Shown here piece by piece: positions 5,300 to 13,719 of a stretch of DNA of 16,301 nucleotides. Made by a program: the position numbers and the translations under genes. The notes beneath the pieces are model-generated. The model was not told where the DNA came from. It was given only the letters and a program-made list of their open reading frames with translations, and made no database searches. Source of the DNA: JBDROX01 sp043809645 (lineage in GTDB: Bacteria > Patescibacteriota > Patescibacteriia > Magasanikbacterales > UBA922); assembly GCA_043809645.1 (NCBI GenBank), contig JBDROX010000041.1:1-16301 (forward strand). Reading direction: 5' to 3'. The stretch's first letter is position 1, and each line of letters opens with the position of its first letter.

Positions 5300-6448
5300 A
5301 TGAAGATCGAACAAAAACAATGGACTAAAAAAGATGGGTGGAGAAATATTTCGGAGCAAGTATTCAAGAAAGTGCCGCAACTTGTTCTCATCTTTGGTGG
5401 AAGAGAGGAGCTAGAAAAGAAGACAATCTATGATAGCGTCAAAAAGTTTTATCCAAAGTCACGCCTTATTTTTTGCTCAACTGCAGGTGAAATCTTAGGT
5501 AATAGCGTGTTCGATAATACGGTTGTTGTCACTGCAATATTTTTTGAAAAAACAAAAGTAACATGTGCAGAGACAGCAATAAAAAAAGCAGTAGACAGCG
5601 AGAAGGTTGGAAAAACACTCGCAAAAAAACTCTCTCCAAAGGGTTTGGTGCATATGCTCATTTTTAGTGATGGTCTTCTTGTGAATGGAACGGGGCTTGT
5701 AAAAGGGCTAACCAGTGTGCTTCCAGGAAATGTTTCAGTAACTGGTGGATTAGTTGCTGACGGAGCTCATTTCAAAAAAACAAATGTGAGTCTTGATAAG
5801 AGACCATCACCAGGGAATATTGTCATTGTTGGCCTCTACGGATCTTCTCTCAAAGTGGGGTATGGGTCACTTGGTGGTTGGGATACCTTCGGCCCAAAAA
5901 GAAAAATTACAAAATCTAGTGGAAATATACTTTTCGAGTTAGATGGAAAGCCTGCACTCGAACTGTACAAGAAATACCTTGGTGAAAAGGCAAAAGATCT
6001 TCCAGGCAGCGGTCTTTTTTTTCCTCTCAAAATACATCACAGAAAAGGAAAAAATGCTGTTGATGTTGTTCGGACACTTCTGGCAGTTGATGAAAAAAAA
6101 CAAAGTATGACATTTGCGGGAGATATGCCAGAGGGTAGCTCGGCTGAACTCATGAAAGCAAATTTTGAACGACTTATCGATGGTGCTGGCGGTGCGGCAA
6201 GCCTGGGTCTGAAAGGACTCAAAAAGAAACAAACAGAACTCGCAATTTTGATAAGCTGTGTAGGGAGAAAATTGGTTCTTGGTGCACGTACAGAAGAGGA
6301 GGTAGAATCAGTTCGATCCAAGGTTGGAAAGCAAGCAGTTACGACTGGTTTTTATTCATATGGTGAAATTTGTCCTACTTCACAGATCAAGAAAAATTGT
6401 GAACTCCACAATCAAACCATGACGATAACTCTGCTTTCCGAAATGTAG
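5300..6448 (+). CDS. FIST domain sensory protein (FIST_N plus FIST_C)
   Basis: 382 aa, consistent with a stand-alone FIST protein. The FIST_N part (about 25-215) carries LVLIFGGRE, the characteristic LIFCSTAGEILGNSVFDNTV and MLIFSDGLLVNGTGLVKGL blocks, and VSVTGGLVADGAHFKKTNV. The FIST_C part (about 220-365) includes GKPALELYKKYLGE, FPLKIH, GDMPEGSSAELM and a terminal TTGFYSYGEICPTS block, typical of the family end. FIST is a ligand-binding sensory domain, proposed to bind small molecules such as amino acids, usually cytoplasmic and linked to histidine kinases, cyclic-di-GMP enzymes or chemoreceptors. Here it stands alone and is followed 11 bp later by a PAS protein, which suggests it feeds that protein and the kinase further on. 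No Shine-Dalgarno sequence precedes the ATG. Ligand unknown. Confidence 0.93.
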   Translation: MKIEQKQWTKKDGWRNISEQVFKKVPQLVLIFGGREELEKKTIYDSVKKFYPKSRLIFCSTAGEILGNSVFDNTVVVTAIFFEKTKVTCAETAIKKAVDSEKVGKTLAKKLSPKGLVHMLIFSDGLLVNGTGLVKGLTSVLPGNVSVTGGLVADGAHFKKTNVSLDKRPSPGNIVIVGLYGSSLKVGYGSLGGWDTFGPKRKITKSSGNILFELDGKPALELYKKYLGEKAKDLPGSGLFFPLKIHHRKGKNAVDVVRTLLAVDEKKQSMTFAGDMPEGSSAELMKANFERLIDGAGGAASLGLKGLKKKQTELAILISCVGRKLVLGARTEEEVESVRSKVGKQAVTTGFYSYGEICPTSQIKKNCELHNQTMTITLLSEM

Positions 6449-6459
6449 GGGGCATTTTT

Positions 6460-7560
6460 ATGCATAACACAGTACTCAGGCAAATCAAGAAAACGTTTGG
6501 GGACCCAAAGAACGTTCCAGAACAGATGGAACAATTTTTGGATCTTGTAAGTCAGACGTATGATCATTTTGACCAGGATCGTATCCTGAACGAAAGATCA
6601 TTGGAAATAAATTCAGAAGAGCTGAATATCATAAATGAACAGATTCAAAATGAAAAAAAGAAAATAGAAGAACTTCTTTTCAAGGCCAAAGAAGAAAAGC
6701 AAAAATATAAAATATTAACTGAAACTTCTCCTGATTGCATAAAGCTCTTTGACAGGAATATGAGATTGCTCTTTATAAATCAGAGTGGTCTCAGGGAACA
6801 TGTATTGAAAGATCAAAAAGAAGCAGAGAAATTTGATTTTGAAAGATCAATAGTTCCACAGGATAGAAAGAAGTTCAAAGAGGGGTTTCAGGCAGCTCTG
6901 AGGAAGAAAACGACTACTTTTCGGGTGGAACATGAGACAAAGAAATGTTTGAGACATGCCTGTATTGAGACACTTGTTCCAATAATTAATTCAAGAGGAA
7001 ATGTAACCATGGTGTATGGAGTGTCAAGGGATATTTCCAAACAAGAGGAATATGAGCAGAGAATTCAAGAACAAAAAGAACTAGCTGAACAATACCTCGA
7101 TATCGTGGGAAGTGTGATAGTCGCACTCGATATCAAAGGTACTGTGATACTTCTTAACAAGAAAGGATATGAGGTGTTGGGATATAAGGATGGGTTTCTG
7201 GAAGGTAAGAATTGGTTTGAAGAGGTCATCCCAAAGGAAGATGTCTTACAGATAAAAAAAATACATTGGGCGAATTGTAGACGGAAGAACATCGCCGAGC
7301 ATCACGAAAATCTGATTGTTGGAAAAAATAAAAAGAAAATTCTCATGAGTTGGTATAACACACCGATTGAGAATAGAACAGGCAATATCATTGGAACTCT
7401 CAGTGCCGGAGAAAATATAACAGAACAAAGAAAAATGGAAATTGATTTGAGAGAAAAGAACGAAGCACTTCAAAATATAAATAATCTCATGGTAGGAAGA
7501 GAGCTCAAGATGATTGAGCTCAAGGATAAAGTAAAGAAATTAGAGTCAGAGATAAGATAA
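6460..7560 (+). CDS. Kinase-less double-PAS sensor protein with GRELKMIELK tail
   Basis: 366 aa, soluble. The N-terminus (1-80) is a helical region with QFLDLVSQTYDHFDQDR and LNERSLEINSEELNIINEQI, a segment I recall, without being able to check, as a linker before PAS domains in larger sensors. PAS 1 spans about 82-195 (ETSPDCIKLFDRN, closing GVSRDISKQEEY). PAS 2 spans about 208-325 (VGSVIVALDIKG, closing SAGENITEQRKME). A coiled coil ends in NNLMVGRELKMIELKDKVKK (341-360). There is no HisKA, HATPase, GGDEF or receiver domain, so it must signal by contact with a partner. A G-rich stretch (AGGGGG, 6447-6452) overlaps the preceding stop and may serve as ribosome binding site. It lies between the FIST protein and a membrane protein with the same tail, so it probably relays a cytoplasmic signal to the large kinase. 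Confidence 0.87.
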   Translation: MHNTVLRQIKKTFGDPKNVPEQMEQFLDLVSQTYDHFDQDRILNERSLEINSEELNIINEQIQNEKKKIEELLFKAKEEKQKYKILTETSPDCIKLFDRNMRLLFINQSGLREHVLKDQKEAEKFDFERSIVPQDRKKFKEGFQAALRKKTTTFRVEHETKKCLRHACIETLVPIINSRGNVTMVYGVSRDISKQEEYEQRIQEQKELAEQYLDIVGSVIVALDIKGTVILLNKKGYEVLGYKDGFLEGKNWFEEVIPKEDVLQIKKIHWANCRRKNIAEHHENLIVGKNKKKILMSWYNTPIENRTGNIIGTLSAGENITEQRKMEIDLREKNEALQNINNLMVGRELKMIELKDKVKKLESEIR

Positions 7561-7565
7561 ATCTT

Positions 7566-8048
7566 ATGATCAATGTCTTTTTGGTGATCTTTGGGTTAGT
7601 AAGTATCTTTGGTGGAATACTATATTCCATCAAGTATTTTCATTCCTCCAAAGACGAGAAGCTGGAGCTCAATATACTACTTATTGCACTTCAGTTTCTC
7701 TTTGTTTTTGCATACCTACTTTTTCTCTATGAGCTCATTACGCGCCAGAGACTCGTGGAATTTATGTCTGAAGAGAGACTGTTCTCTTTTGTTTTTTTTC
7801 TTGGCGGCGTTTTTGTTTTTCTCACTGTATCTAATCATTACAAAACAAATATTATATTGAAAAAAAAAGAAAGAAAACTCAATACATTACTCAAACATGT
7901 AGAAAAAATGAAACAACACTCTGAAGAGGAAGTCAAAAACCGCACAAAGCAACTCGAAAAAATGAATAGCTTTATGACAGGAAGAGAACTCAAAATGATA
8001 GAACTCAAGAAAAAAATTTCTGTGTCTAAATCTGATCAATTGTCATGA
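7566..8048 (+). CDS. Three-helix membrane protein with coiled coil and GRELKMIELK tail
   Basis: 160 aa. Three predicted membrane helices lie at about 3-23, 36-57 and 71-91, and a highly charged coiled coil at about 98-150 contains MNSFMTGRELKMIELKKK (133-150). No enzyme or sensor domain is recognised. The last part is nearly the same as the C-terminus of the preceding PAS protein. It follows that gene by 5 bp, and its stop overlaps the next start (ATGA, 8045-8048), so all three genes are probably translated together. The likely role, inferred from the tail and position, is a membrane anchor or scaffold that brings the soluble PAS protein next to the membrane histidine kinase. A transporter function is unlikely given its size. 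Confidence 0.75.
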   Translation: MINVFLVIFGLVSIFGGILYSIKYFHSSKDEKLELNILLIALQFLFVFAYLLFLYELITRQRLVEFMSEERLFSFVFFLGGVFVFLTVSNHYKTNIILKKKERKLNTLLKHVEKMKQHSEEEVKNRTKQLEKMNSFMTGRELKMIELKKKISVSKSDQLS

Positions 8049-11000
8049 TATCACTCCCCCACATCTTTTTTGTTGTCTCAGCAGTATGCACGCTGGCTAT
8101 ATTTGTTTTTTTATTTTTTTTGGCCTGTATTCCGAACAAGAGTAAAAAAGCAATGTCTCTCTTTTGGCTTCTTTTTTTGATTTTGGTATGGATGATCCTT
8201 GACATGTCCAGACTTATCTCTTTTGAGGATCAACAGACAGAATTATTAATCTGGAGATTCGGTTTTTTTGTTGGAACATTCTTGGGGCTCTATGCTTTGA
8301 AATTTTCTGTTGTTTTTCTTGGTATTCCAACACGAAGGAGTTTGGAAGTGGCAGCTTTTTTTCTCTACGCTATTTGTGGAGCGTTCATTGTATGGACAAA
8401 TAAAGTTGTACTCTCTATCACAAACCAAAATTATTTTGGAGAAGCCAATTTTGTCCCTGGGCATTTATTTGCTATAGAATTGATCCTCGTTGTGGCTCCC
8501 CTCCTATTAGCGACATTGTTTGTTTTTATGCACTATATTCGAAAAAAGAATGGGCATGAGAAAAAGTGTCTTTTTTATATTCTTTTGGGATTTTGTTTTC
8601 CATTATTTTTTGCACCACTGGTAAATATTGTATTTCCGTTTTTTGGTTTTAATTTTCCACGACTTGGTTTTTTCTTTATATTTTTGGGCGCTGTCTTTTT
8701 TTCGTATGCCCTATATGCATGTCGAGCGTTCGATATTTCTGTATTCGCGCTCAGTATACGAAACAAAATTATTATTCCTTTTGGTATTATTGGCATTATT
8801 ATCATCACGTGTATCAGTTATTTTTATTATGCTTTTGGGAAAGAAGAGATCGAACGACAGAAGATTGGACAGATGCATTCAATCACAGAGAGTAAAGCAG
8901 CCTGGGTGAGCTCATTTCTCACCGAGAGGAGAGATGACGTGGAGCTTCTTTCAAAATCAACATCTGTTCGCTTCGGACTGGACAGAGATATGTTGGTGCA
9001 TGTCAAAGGCGCAAAAGATGCTATCCAAGATGTCGCAGAGCGCGTTGCCACACAGGTTGGTGCGTATATTGCAACACATCCTGATAACACGCTAGAAGAT
9101 ATGCAACACGATAGTGTGTTTCAGGACCTGGCAGTACAAGAAGTTGGCAAGACAGGATATACCGCAGTCACTGATTATGATAGCTTGATCGCACGTGCAC
9201 ACAAGAGCCCAGGTATTGTGGATCTCAATCTTCATTCTCTATCAGATAAATTACCTGGATTTTGGTCCATCATGTCCAAGACACAGGGGGGTAATATATC
9301 TGATGGATTTTATGACTGGAAAGAGGCTGATGGTTCATTCAAAGAGAAATACATGTATATTGATATCGTCCCAGGAAGGACACACGATGGTGTTGGGCTC
9401 AGTGTGGCTGCAACAACATATCTCGAAGAGTATGATGCGAATATGTCTCTTCTAAAACGAGCTGAAGAGTATTTTCGGAATATGGTGAATCTATATGGGT
9501 ATACAAATATATATTTGGTAGCCGAAGATGGAAATGTGGTACTCAGTTATCCAGAGGGTGGAAATGAAGGAAAGAATATTCTTGAAAGTGAGTACAAAGA
9601 TACAGCAATCAACTCTGTATTTATAGAAGTGCTTCGTACCACGTCTGGGAGTATGTCAGATTATGAAATAAAGGTAGATCAGCATCATCCAACATTGTTT
9701 GTGGGATCAATGGTGACTGAAGAAGATAGTCAGGAGACTCTCGGTGTTGTTATTGTCGAAGTGGATGATGAAGACATAAATCACATAGTGAATTCAAAAG
9801 CTGGTTTGGTCGCTGGAGAGCAAAGTTTCGTCATTGGGAAAGATGGCCTGTTACGATCAGCTATATTGCAACCTAGTCAGGAATATCAGGCATCCAACAT
9901 ATCTATTGACACAGAAAATAAACGAACATGTTTCTCACATCTAGATTCTCAAAAAGATGAAGAAACAGAGACTGATATGGAATATTTTGAATATAGAAAT
10001 CATGAAAACAAGATCGTGTTAGGGGTGCACAGATATATTCCAGAAATGGACTGGTGTCTCATCACAGAGATAGAAAAAAAACAAATTCTCGAGCCGGTGA
10101 TGAGTCTGGCGAGAGACATCATTTTTTTTGGTTTTGGTTTGTTTATCTTGGCTATCTATATACTTAGACGGATCATTCATATGATCACAGCACCCCTTCA
10201 GGAATTGGAGTCTAATGTTCATGAAGTGGAGAGTGGAAATCTAGATTATGTTGTTTCCACAACATCTCGAGATGAAATAGGCCAACTCTCTCGGGCATTC
10301 CAGAGTATGGTAGAAGCGGTAAAGAGGTCAAACGCAGAGGTGAAGACAAAAGTAAAAAAACAAACCAAAGAGATAGAAAAGAGAAAAGTTGAGCTTGAGT
10401 CACAACAGGCGGCAATGCTCAACGTGCTGGAAGATTTGAGCGAAGATAAAAAAATTATTGCTCTTGAAATGGCAAAGGATGAAGCAGCTCTCAATAATAT
10501 TGGTGATGGACTAGTTGCAATAAACAAAGAAGGGATGGTAACAGTGATGAATAAAGCAGCTGAACAACTCTTTGATATCTCTGCAAAAAAAATTCTTGGC
10601 AAAGACAGTGAAGAGATTGAAAAAAAATTGTTTGTACTCGGTGATGAGGCGTCTCCAAAAAAACCTTTTCATGAAGCACTCAAGAACAAAGAAACAATTT
10701 TCCATCAAACATATACTATTCAAAATAACGAGAAAAAAAATATCATTGTTTCTGTCATTTCATCTCCTATAAAGATGGGTGAGAAGATAATTGGTTCGAT
10801 TTCCATATTTAGAAATGTGACGGAAGAGATGGAACTTGAACGATCCAAAAAGGATTTTGTTTCCATAGCCTCACATCAACTTCGTACACCGCTCTCTGCT
10901 ATGAGGTGGTATATTGAAGAACTTAAAGATGGTGAAAAAGGAAAGCTCTCTGAAGGACAACAGGATTATGTGCACGAGCTGTATGACTCTGTCATCAGAT

Positions 11001-11584
11001 TGAATGAGCTTGTCAACGATCTCCTGAATGCTTCCCGGCTTGAAACTGGTAGAATGGCTATCATACCTCGTAAGACTGATTTTATTTCTTTGGTTGACAG
11101 TATCCTGAAGGATTTCAAAGTCGTAGCAGGGGCGAGGAACTGCATTGTCACACTCAAAAAACCTTCTTTGAAGACACTTCGATTTTCATTCGACCCCGCC
11201 CTCATTCGAGAATCAATTTCAAATCTTATTTCCAATGCTATCCATTATTCTAGTGGAGGCAAGAAGAAATGTTCTATATATGTTATAATAAAAAAGACAA
11301 AAGATCATGTAGAGCTATCTGTCAGAGATAGTGGTATTGGAATACCGAAAGACCAGCAAAAAAATATATTCCATAAATTTTTCAGGGCGACCACTGGGGC
11401 ACAGGTCAAGACCGAAGGAAGTGGGCTAGGTCTCTACATTACAAAGCTGGTTGTAGAAGAGTCAGGGGGAAGCATCTCTTTTGTTTCAAAGGAGGGCGTG
11501 GGTACGACATTTACTATGCGTCTTCCGCTCCGAGGAAGCAGGAAAAAAGATGGAGAAAAAGGAATTGAACAAAAAAGCATTTGA
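8045..11584 (+). CDS. Large membrane histidine kinase: 7TM, Cache, HAMP, PAS, HisKA, HATPase
   Basis: 1179 aa. Seven hydrophobic segments occupy about residues 5-226, like the 7TM kinase sensor module, and an eighth lies at about 242-264. A long Cache-type extracytoplasmic domain (about 266-685) has the family-like blocks FYDWKEADGSFKEKYMYID (422-440) and GVGLSVAATTYLEEY (449-463). A ninth membrane helix at about 690-712 leads to HAMP (about 712-765, DEIGQLSRAFQSM) and a coiled coil. Then come PAS (about 815-930), HisKA with IASHQLRTPLS (His944), and HATPase with NLISNAIHY (Asn1060 and Asn1064), DSGIGIP (Asp1095) and GSGLGLYI (1125-1132). Every catalytic box is intact and there is no receiver domain. 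The regulator gene 28 bp downstream is the obvious partner. Two membrane sensors in one chain plus a cytoplasmic PAS imply several inputs. It overlaps the preceding gene by 4 bp. Confidence 0.94.
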   Translation: MISLPHIFFVVSAVCTLAIFVFLFFLACIPNKSKKAMSLFWLLFLILVWMILDMSRLISFEDQQTELLIWRFGFFVGTFLGLYALKFSVVFLGIPTRRSLEVAAFFLYAICGAFIVWTNKVVLSITNQNYFGEANFVPGHLFAIELILVVAPLLLATLFVFMHYIRKKNGHEKKCLFYILLGFCFPLFFAPLVNIVFPFFGFNFPRLGFFFIFLGAVFFSYALYACRAFDISVFALSIRNKIIIPFGIIGIIIITCISYFYYAFGKEEIERQKIGQMHSITESKAAWVSSFLTERRDDVELLSKSTSVRFGLDRDMLVHVKGAKDAIQDVAERVATQVGAYIATHPDNTLEDMQHDSVFQDLAVQEVGKTGYTAVTDYDSLIARAHKSPGIVDLNLHSLSDKLPGFWSIMSKTQGGNISDGFYDWKEADGSFKEKYMYIDIVPGRTHDGVGLSVAATTYLEEYDANMSLLKRAEEYFRNMVNLYGYTNIYLVAEDGNVVLSYPEGGNEGKNILESEYKDTAINSVFIEVLRTTSGSMSDYEIKVDQHHPTLFVGSMVTEEDSQETLGVVIVEVDDEDINHIVNSKAGLVAGEQSFVIGKDGLLRSAILQPSQEYQASNISIDTENKRTCFSHLDSQKDEETETDMEYFEYRNHENKIVLGVHRYIPEMDWCLITEIEKKQILEPVMSLARDIIFFGFGLFILAIYILRRIIHMITAPLQELESNVHEVESGNLDYVVSTTSRDEIGQLSRAFQSMVEAVKRSNAEVKTKVKKQTKEIEKRKVELESQQAAMLNVLEDLSEDKKIIALEMAKDEAALNNIGDGLVAINKEGMVTVMNKAAEQLFDISAKKILGKDSEEIEKKLFVLGDEASPKKPFHEALKNKETIFHQTYTIQNNEKKNIIVSVISSPIKMGEKIIGSISIFRNVTEEMELERSKKDFVSIASHQLRTPLSAMRWYIEELKDGEKGKLSEGQQDYVHELYDSVIRLNELVNDLLNASRLETGRMAIIPRKTDFISLVDSILKDFKVVAGARNCIVTLKKPSLKTLRFSFDPALIRESISNLISNAIHYSSGGKKKCSIYVIIKKTKDHVELSVRDSGIGIPKDQQKNIFHKFFRATTGAQVKTEGSGLGLYITKLVVEESGGSISFVSKEGVGTTFTMRLPLRGSRKKDGEKGIEQKSI

Positions 11585-11612
11585 TATGCAGTAGAACATT
11601 ATATTTTTGTAT

Positions 11613-12029
11613 ATGACAATAGAAAAAAAGAAAATAAAGGAGCAAAAAAAGGGAGATGCAAAACAAAAGGCGATTCTTTTGGCAGAAGATGATCGCTTTC
11701 TTATCAAGGTTCTTTCGGATAAGCTTGAACATAAGGGATATGATGTTACCCTTGCTATTGATGGAGTCGAGGCACTTGAAAAGCTCAAGAAGGGAAAATT
11801 TGATCTCATGCTCCTCGACCTCATCATGCCAAACAAGGATGGTTTTGAAGTCTTGGAAGAACTAAAGAAAAGTAAAACCCTAAAAAAGGTTCCAATAGTC
11901 ATACTTTCGAATCTTGGTCAGGATAGTGACATTGAGAAAGGAAAAGCACTCGGTGCGACAGATTATCTCATCAAGAGTAATCTAGGGATCAATGAAGTCG
12001 TAGAAAAAATTAAGAAATTTTTGAAATAA
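11613..12029 (+). CDS. Single-domain response regulator directly upstream of pilB
   Basis: 138 aa from the ATG at 11613; an in-frame TTG at 11607 would add two residues and is less likely. A Lys-rich N-terminal stretch of about 18 residues precedes one receiver domain: LLAEDD (22-27), phospho-acceptor Asp69 in LMLLDLIMP, Ser99 in VILSN, and Lys121 in YLIKSN. It has no output domain. It follows the large kinase by 28 bp, and its TAA stop (12027-12029) directly abuts the pilB ATG at 12030. This suggests translational coupling and a role in controlling the pilus motor by protein contact, comparable in principle to PilG/PilH-type regulators. No Shine-Dalgarno sequence is seen. A TATATT at 11600-11605 could be a -10 for a nearly leaderless transcript, but without a -35. 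Confidence 0.92.
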   Translation: MTIEKKKIKEQKKGDAKQKAILLAEDDRFLIKVLSDKLEHKGYDVTLAIDGVEALEKLKKGKFDLMLLDLIMPNKDGFEVLEELKKSKTLKKVPIVILSNLGQDSDIEKGKALGATDYLIKSNLGINEVVEKIKKFLK

Positions 12030-13718
12030 ATGGATCTTTCTTCAGAAAAATTGAGAGAACTGCTGGTTGAATCAGATGTTATCACAGAAAAGGATTTCAA
12101 GGCTGTAGAGCAAGTAGCAAAGAAGGAAGGCGTTGCTATTGACGAAATACTTATAGAAAAGGGTTTGCTTTTGGATGCACAACTCGGCCAACTCATTGCA
12201 GAGGAGTTTGGGTTTAGATTTACGGATGTATCCAAAGAAAAAATAGATAATGATATATTTTTTTTGATCCCAGAGGTAGTTGCCAGAGAACAGCATGTTG
12301 TAGCACTCTCTCGTCTGCAAAAAGGAATAAAAGTTGCAATGATCAATCCGCTCGATCAAGATCTTGTTCATTTGCTCGAGAAGAGGCTCGGAGAAAAGGT
12401 GATTCCCTATGTGACTACACGCAGGTCACTGGAGTATGTGTGGGGAAAATATAGTAGTGACATCCGGAAACAATTCCATGATCTTGTTGAAGAACTCACG
12501 AAACTCAAGTCCGCTGATGCAATGGATGAAATTATCGTCTCTACCGTAGATATGCTCCTCAGATATGGTTATCACAACAGGGCGTCAGATATTCATATAG
12601 AGCCATTCAGAGAAAAGGTTGTTGTTCGGTTCAGAGTTGATGGAGTACTCTATGATGTCCTTGATATGGAAAAGAAGTTTCTCGAGCCCGTTCTTTCCCG
12701 TCTCAAAGTCATGGCAAAAATGAGAACAGATGAGCACCGCGCGGCGCAGGATGGAAAACTCAGCTTCACTACGAACAAAGAAGAAGTAGATGTTCGCGTA
12801 TCCGTGGTGCCTACGACCAATGGAGAGAAGACAGTCATGCGCCTCCTTGCAGCCAAGTCACGGCAGTTTACATTGGCTGATCTTGGATTTTCTGACGAAC
12901 ATTTTGCCCAAATAAAAAAAGGAATAAAGATTCCACACGGTATGATCCTTGCGACTGGTCCGACTGGAAGCGGGAAAACAACAACACTCTATGCAATGCT
13001 CAAGATTCTGAATAAACGAGAGGTAAATATTGCCACGATCGAGGACCCTGTTGAGTATGACATCGAGAGTATTGCTCAAATTCAGGTCAATCCAAAGACA
13101 AATCTTACATTTGCCCAAGGACTCCGTTCTATTGTCCGCCAAGACCCAGACATTATCATGGTAGGAGAGATCCGCGATCCAGAGACAGCAAACATTGCTG
13201 TCAACTCTGCGCTCACTGGTCACCTTGTTCTTTCGACTCTCCATACGAATGATGCCGCCACCACACTTCCGCGTCTTATTGATATGAAAGTTGAACCGTT
13301 TCTCGTGGCATCAACCGTGAATATTATCATTGCCCAACGACTCGTCAGAAAAATTTGCACGACTTGTATTATGAGTCGAACACTTTCTCCCAAGGAGAAG
13401 GCAAGTTTTTCAGACATAGAAGGGGTTATGGAGTATTTCAAGAAGCACGGTGCAACAACCAAGAAAGCAATTCGGGTTTATCAGGGAAAGGGCTGTAGTA
13501 CCTGTGGTGATACAGGCTATACTGGCCGAGTTGGCCTCTTCGAAGTCATGGAAGTATCAGAACAGATCAGAGCGCTCATTATGCGTCGCGCCAATGTCGA
13601 TGAGATAAAAAAACAAGCAATTCAAGAAGGCATGATCAGTATGCTCGAAGATGGTGTTCAAAAAGTTATCAGTGGTGCGACAACACTCGAAGAAGTACTT
13701 CGCGTTGCAAGAGATTAA
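12030..13718 (+). CDS. pilB: Type IV pilus assembly ATPase PilB (GspE family)
   Basis: 562 aa, the usual size for PilB. An N-terminal GspE_N/MshEN-like domain (about 1-145) is followed by the ATPase core. The core has Walker A GPTGSGKTTT (310-319), an Asp box around TIEDPVEY (337-343), Walker B DIIMVGEIRD (374-383), and a His box GHLVLSTLHTNDAA (397-410). A zinc-binding four-cysteine site (Cys443, Cys446, Cys489, Cys492) is typical of PilB/GspE and absent from the retraction ATPase PilT. It hydrolyses ATP at the inner membrane to drive pilin polymerisation through PilC. It abuts the response regulator upstream with no gap and is followed one base later by pilC. The same fold serves type II secretion; pseudopilins downstream fit both, but a type IV pilus is the usual system in this kind of genome. 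Confidence 0.96.
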   Translation: MDLSSEKLRELLVESDVITEKDFKAVEQVAKKEGVAIDEILIEKGLLLDAQLGQLIAEEFGFRFTDVSKEKIDNDIFFLIPEVVAREQHVVALSRLQKGIKVAMINPLDQDLVHLLEKRLGEKVIPYVTTRRSLEYVWGKYSSDIRKQFHDLVEELTKLKSADAMDEIIVSTVDMLLRYGYHNRASDIHIEPFREKVVVRFRVDGVLYDVLDMEKKFLEPVLSRLKVMAKMRTDEHRAAQDGKLSFTTNKEEVDVRVSVVPTTNGEKTVMRLLAAKSRQFTLADLGFSDEHFAQIKKGIKIPHGMILATGPTGSGKTTTLYAMLKILNKREVNIATIEDPVEYDIESIAQIQVNPKTNLTFAQGLRSIVRQDPDIIMVGEIRDPETANIAVNSALTGHLVLSTLHTNDAATTLPRLIDMKVEPFLVASTVNIIIAQRLVRKICTTCIMSRTLSPKEKASFSDIEGVMEYFKKHGATTKKAIRVYQGKGCSTCGDTGYTGRVGLFEVMEVSEQIRALIMRRANVDEIKKQAIQEGMISMLEDGVQKVISGATTLEEVLRVARD

Positions 13719-13719
13719 T

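Noticed and set aside
8045..11584. Search for the GRELKMIELK tail in the large kinase
   Set aside because: The kinase coiled coil before PAS (MLNVLEDLSEDKKIIALEM) is of a different type, so the tail is limited to the two genes upstream.
11607..11612. TTG start for the second response regulator
   Set aside because: It only adds two residues before an ATG at 11613 and has no ribosome binding site, so the ATG is simpler.
13651..13719. Upstream start for PilC adding 23 residues
   Set aside because: It would overlap pilB by 68 bp and encode a stretch unlike PilC N-termini; ATG 13720 lies one base after the pilB stop and gives a normal length.
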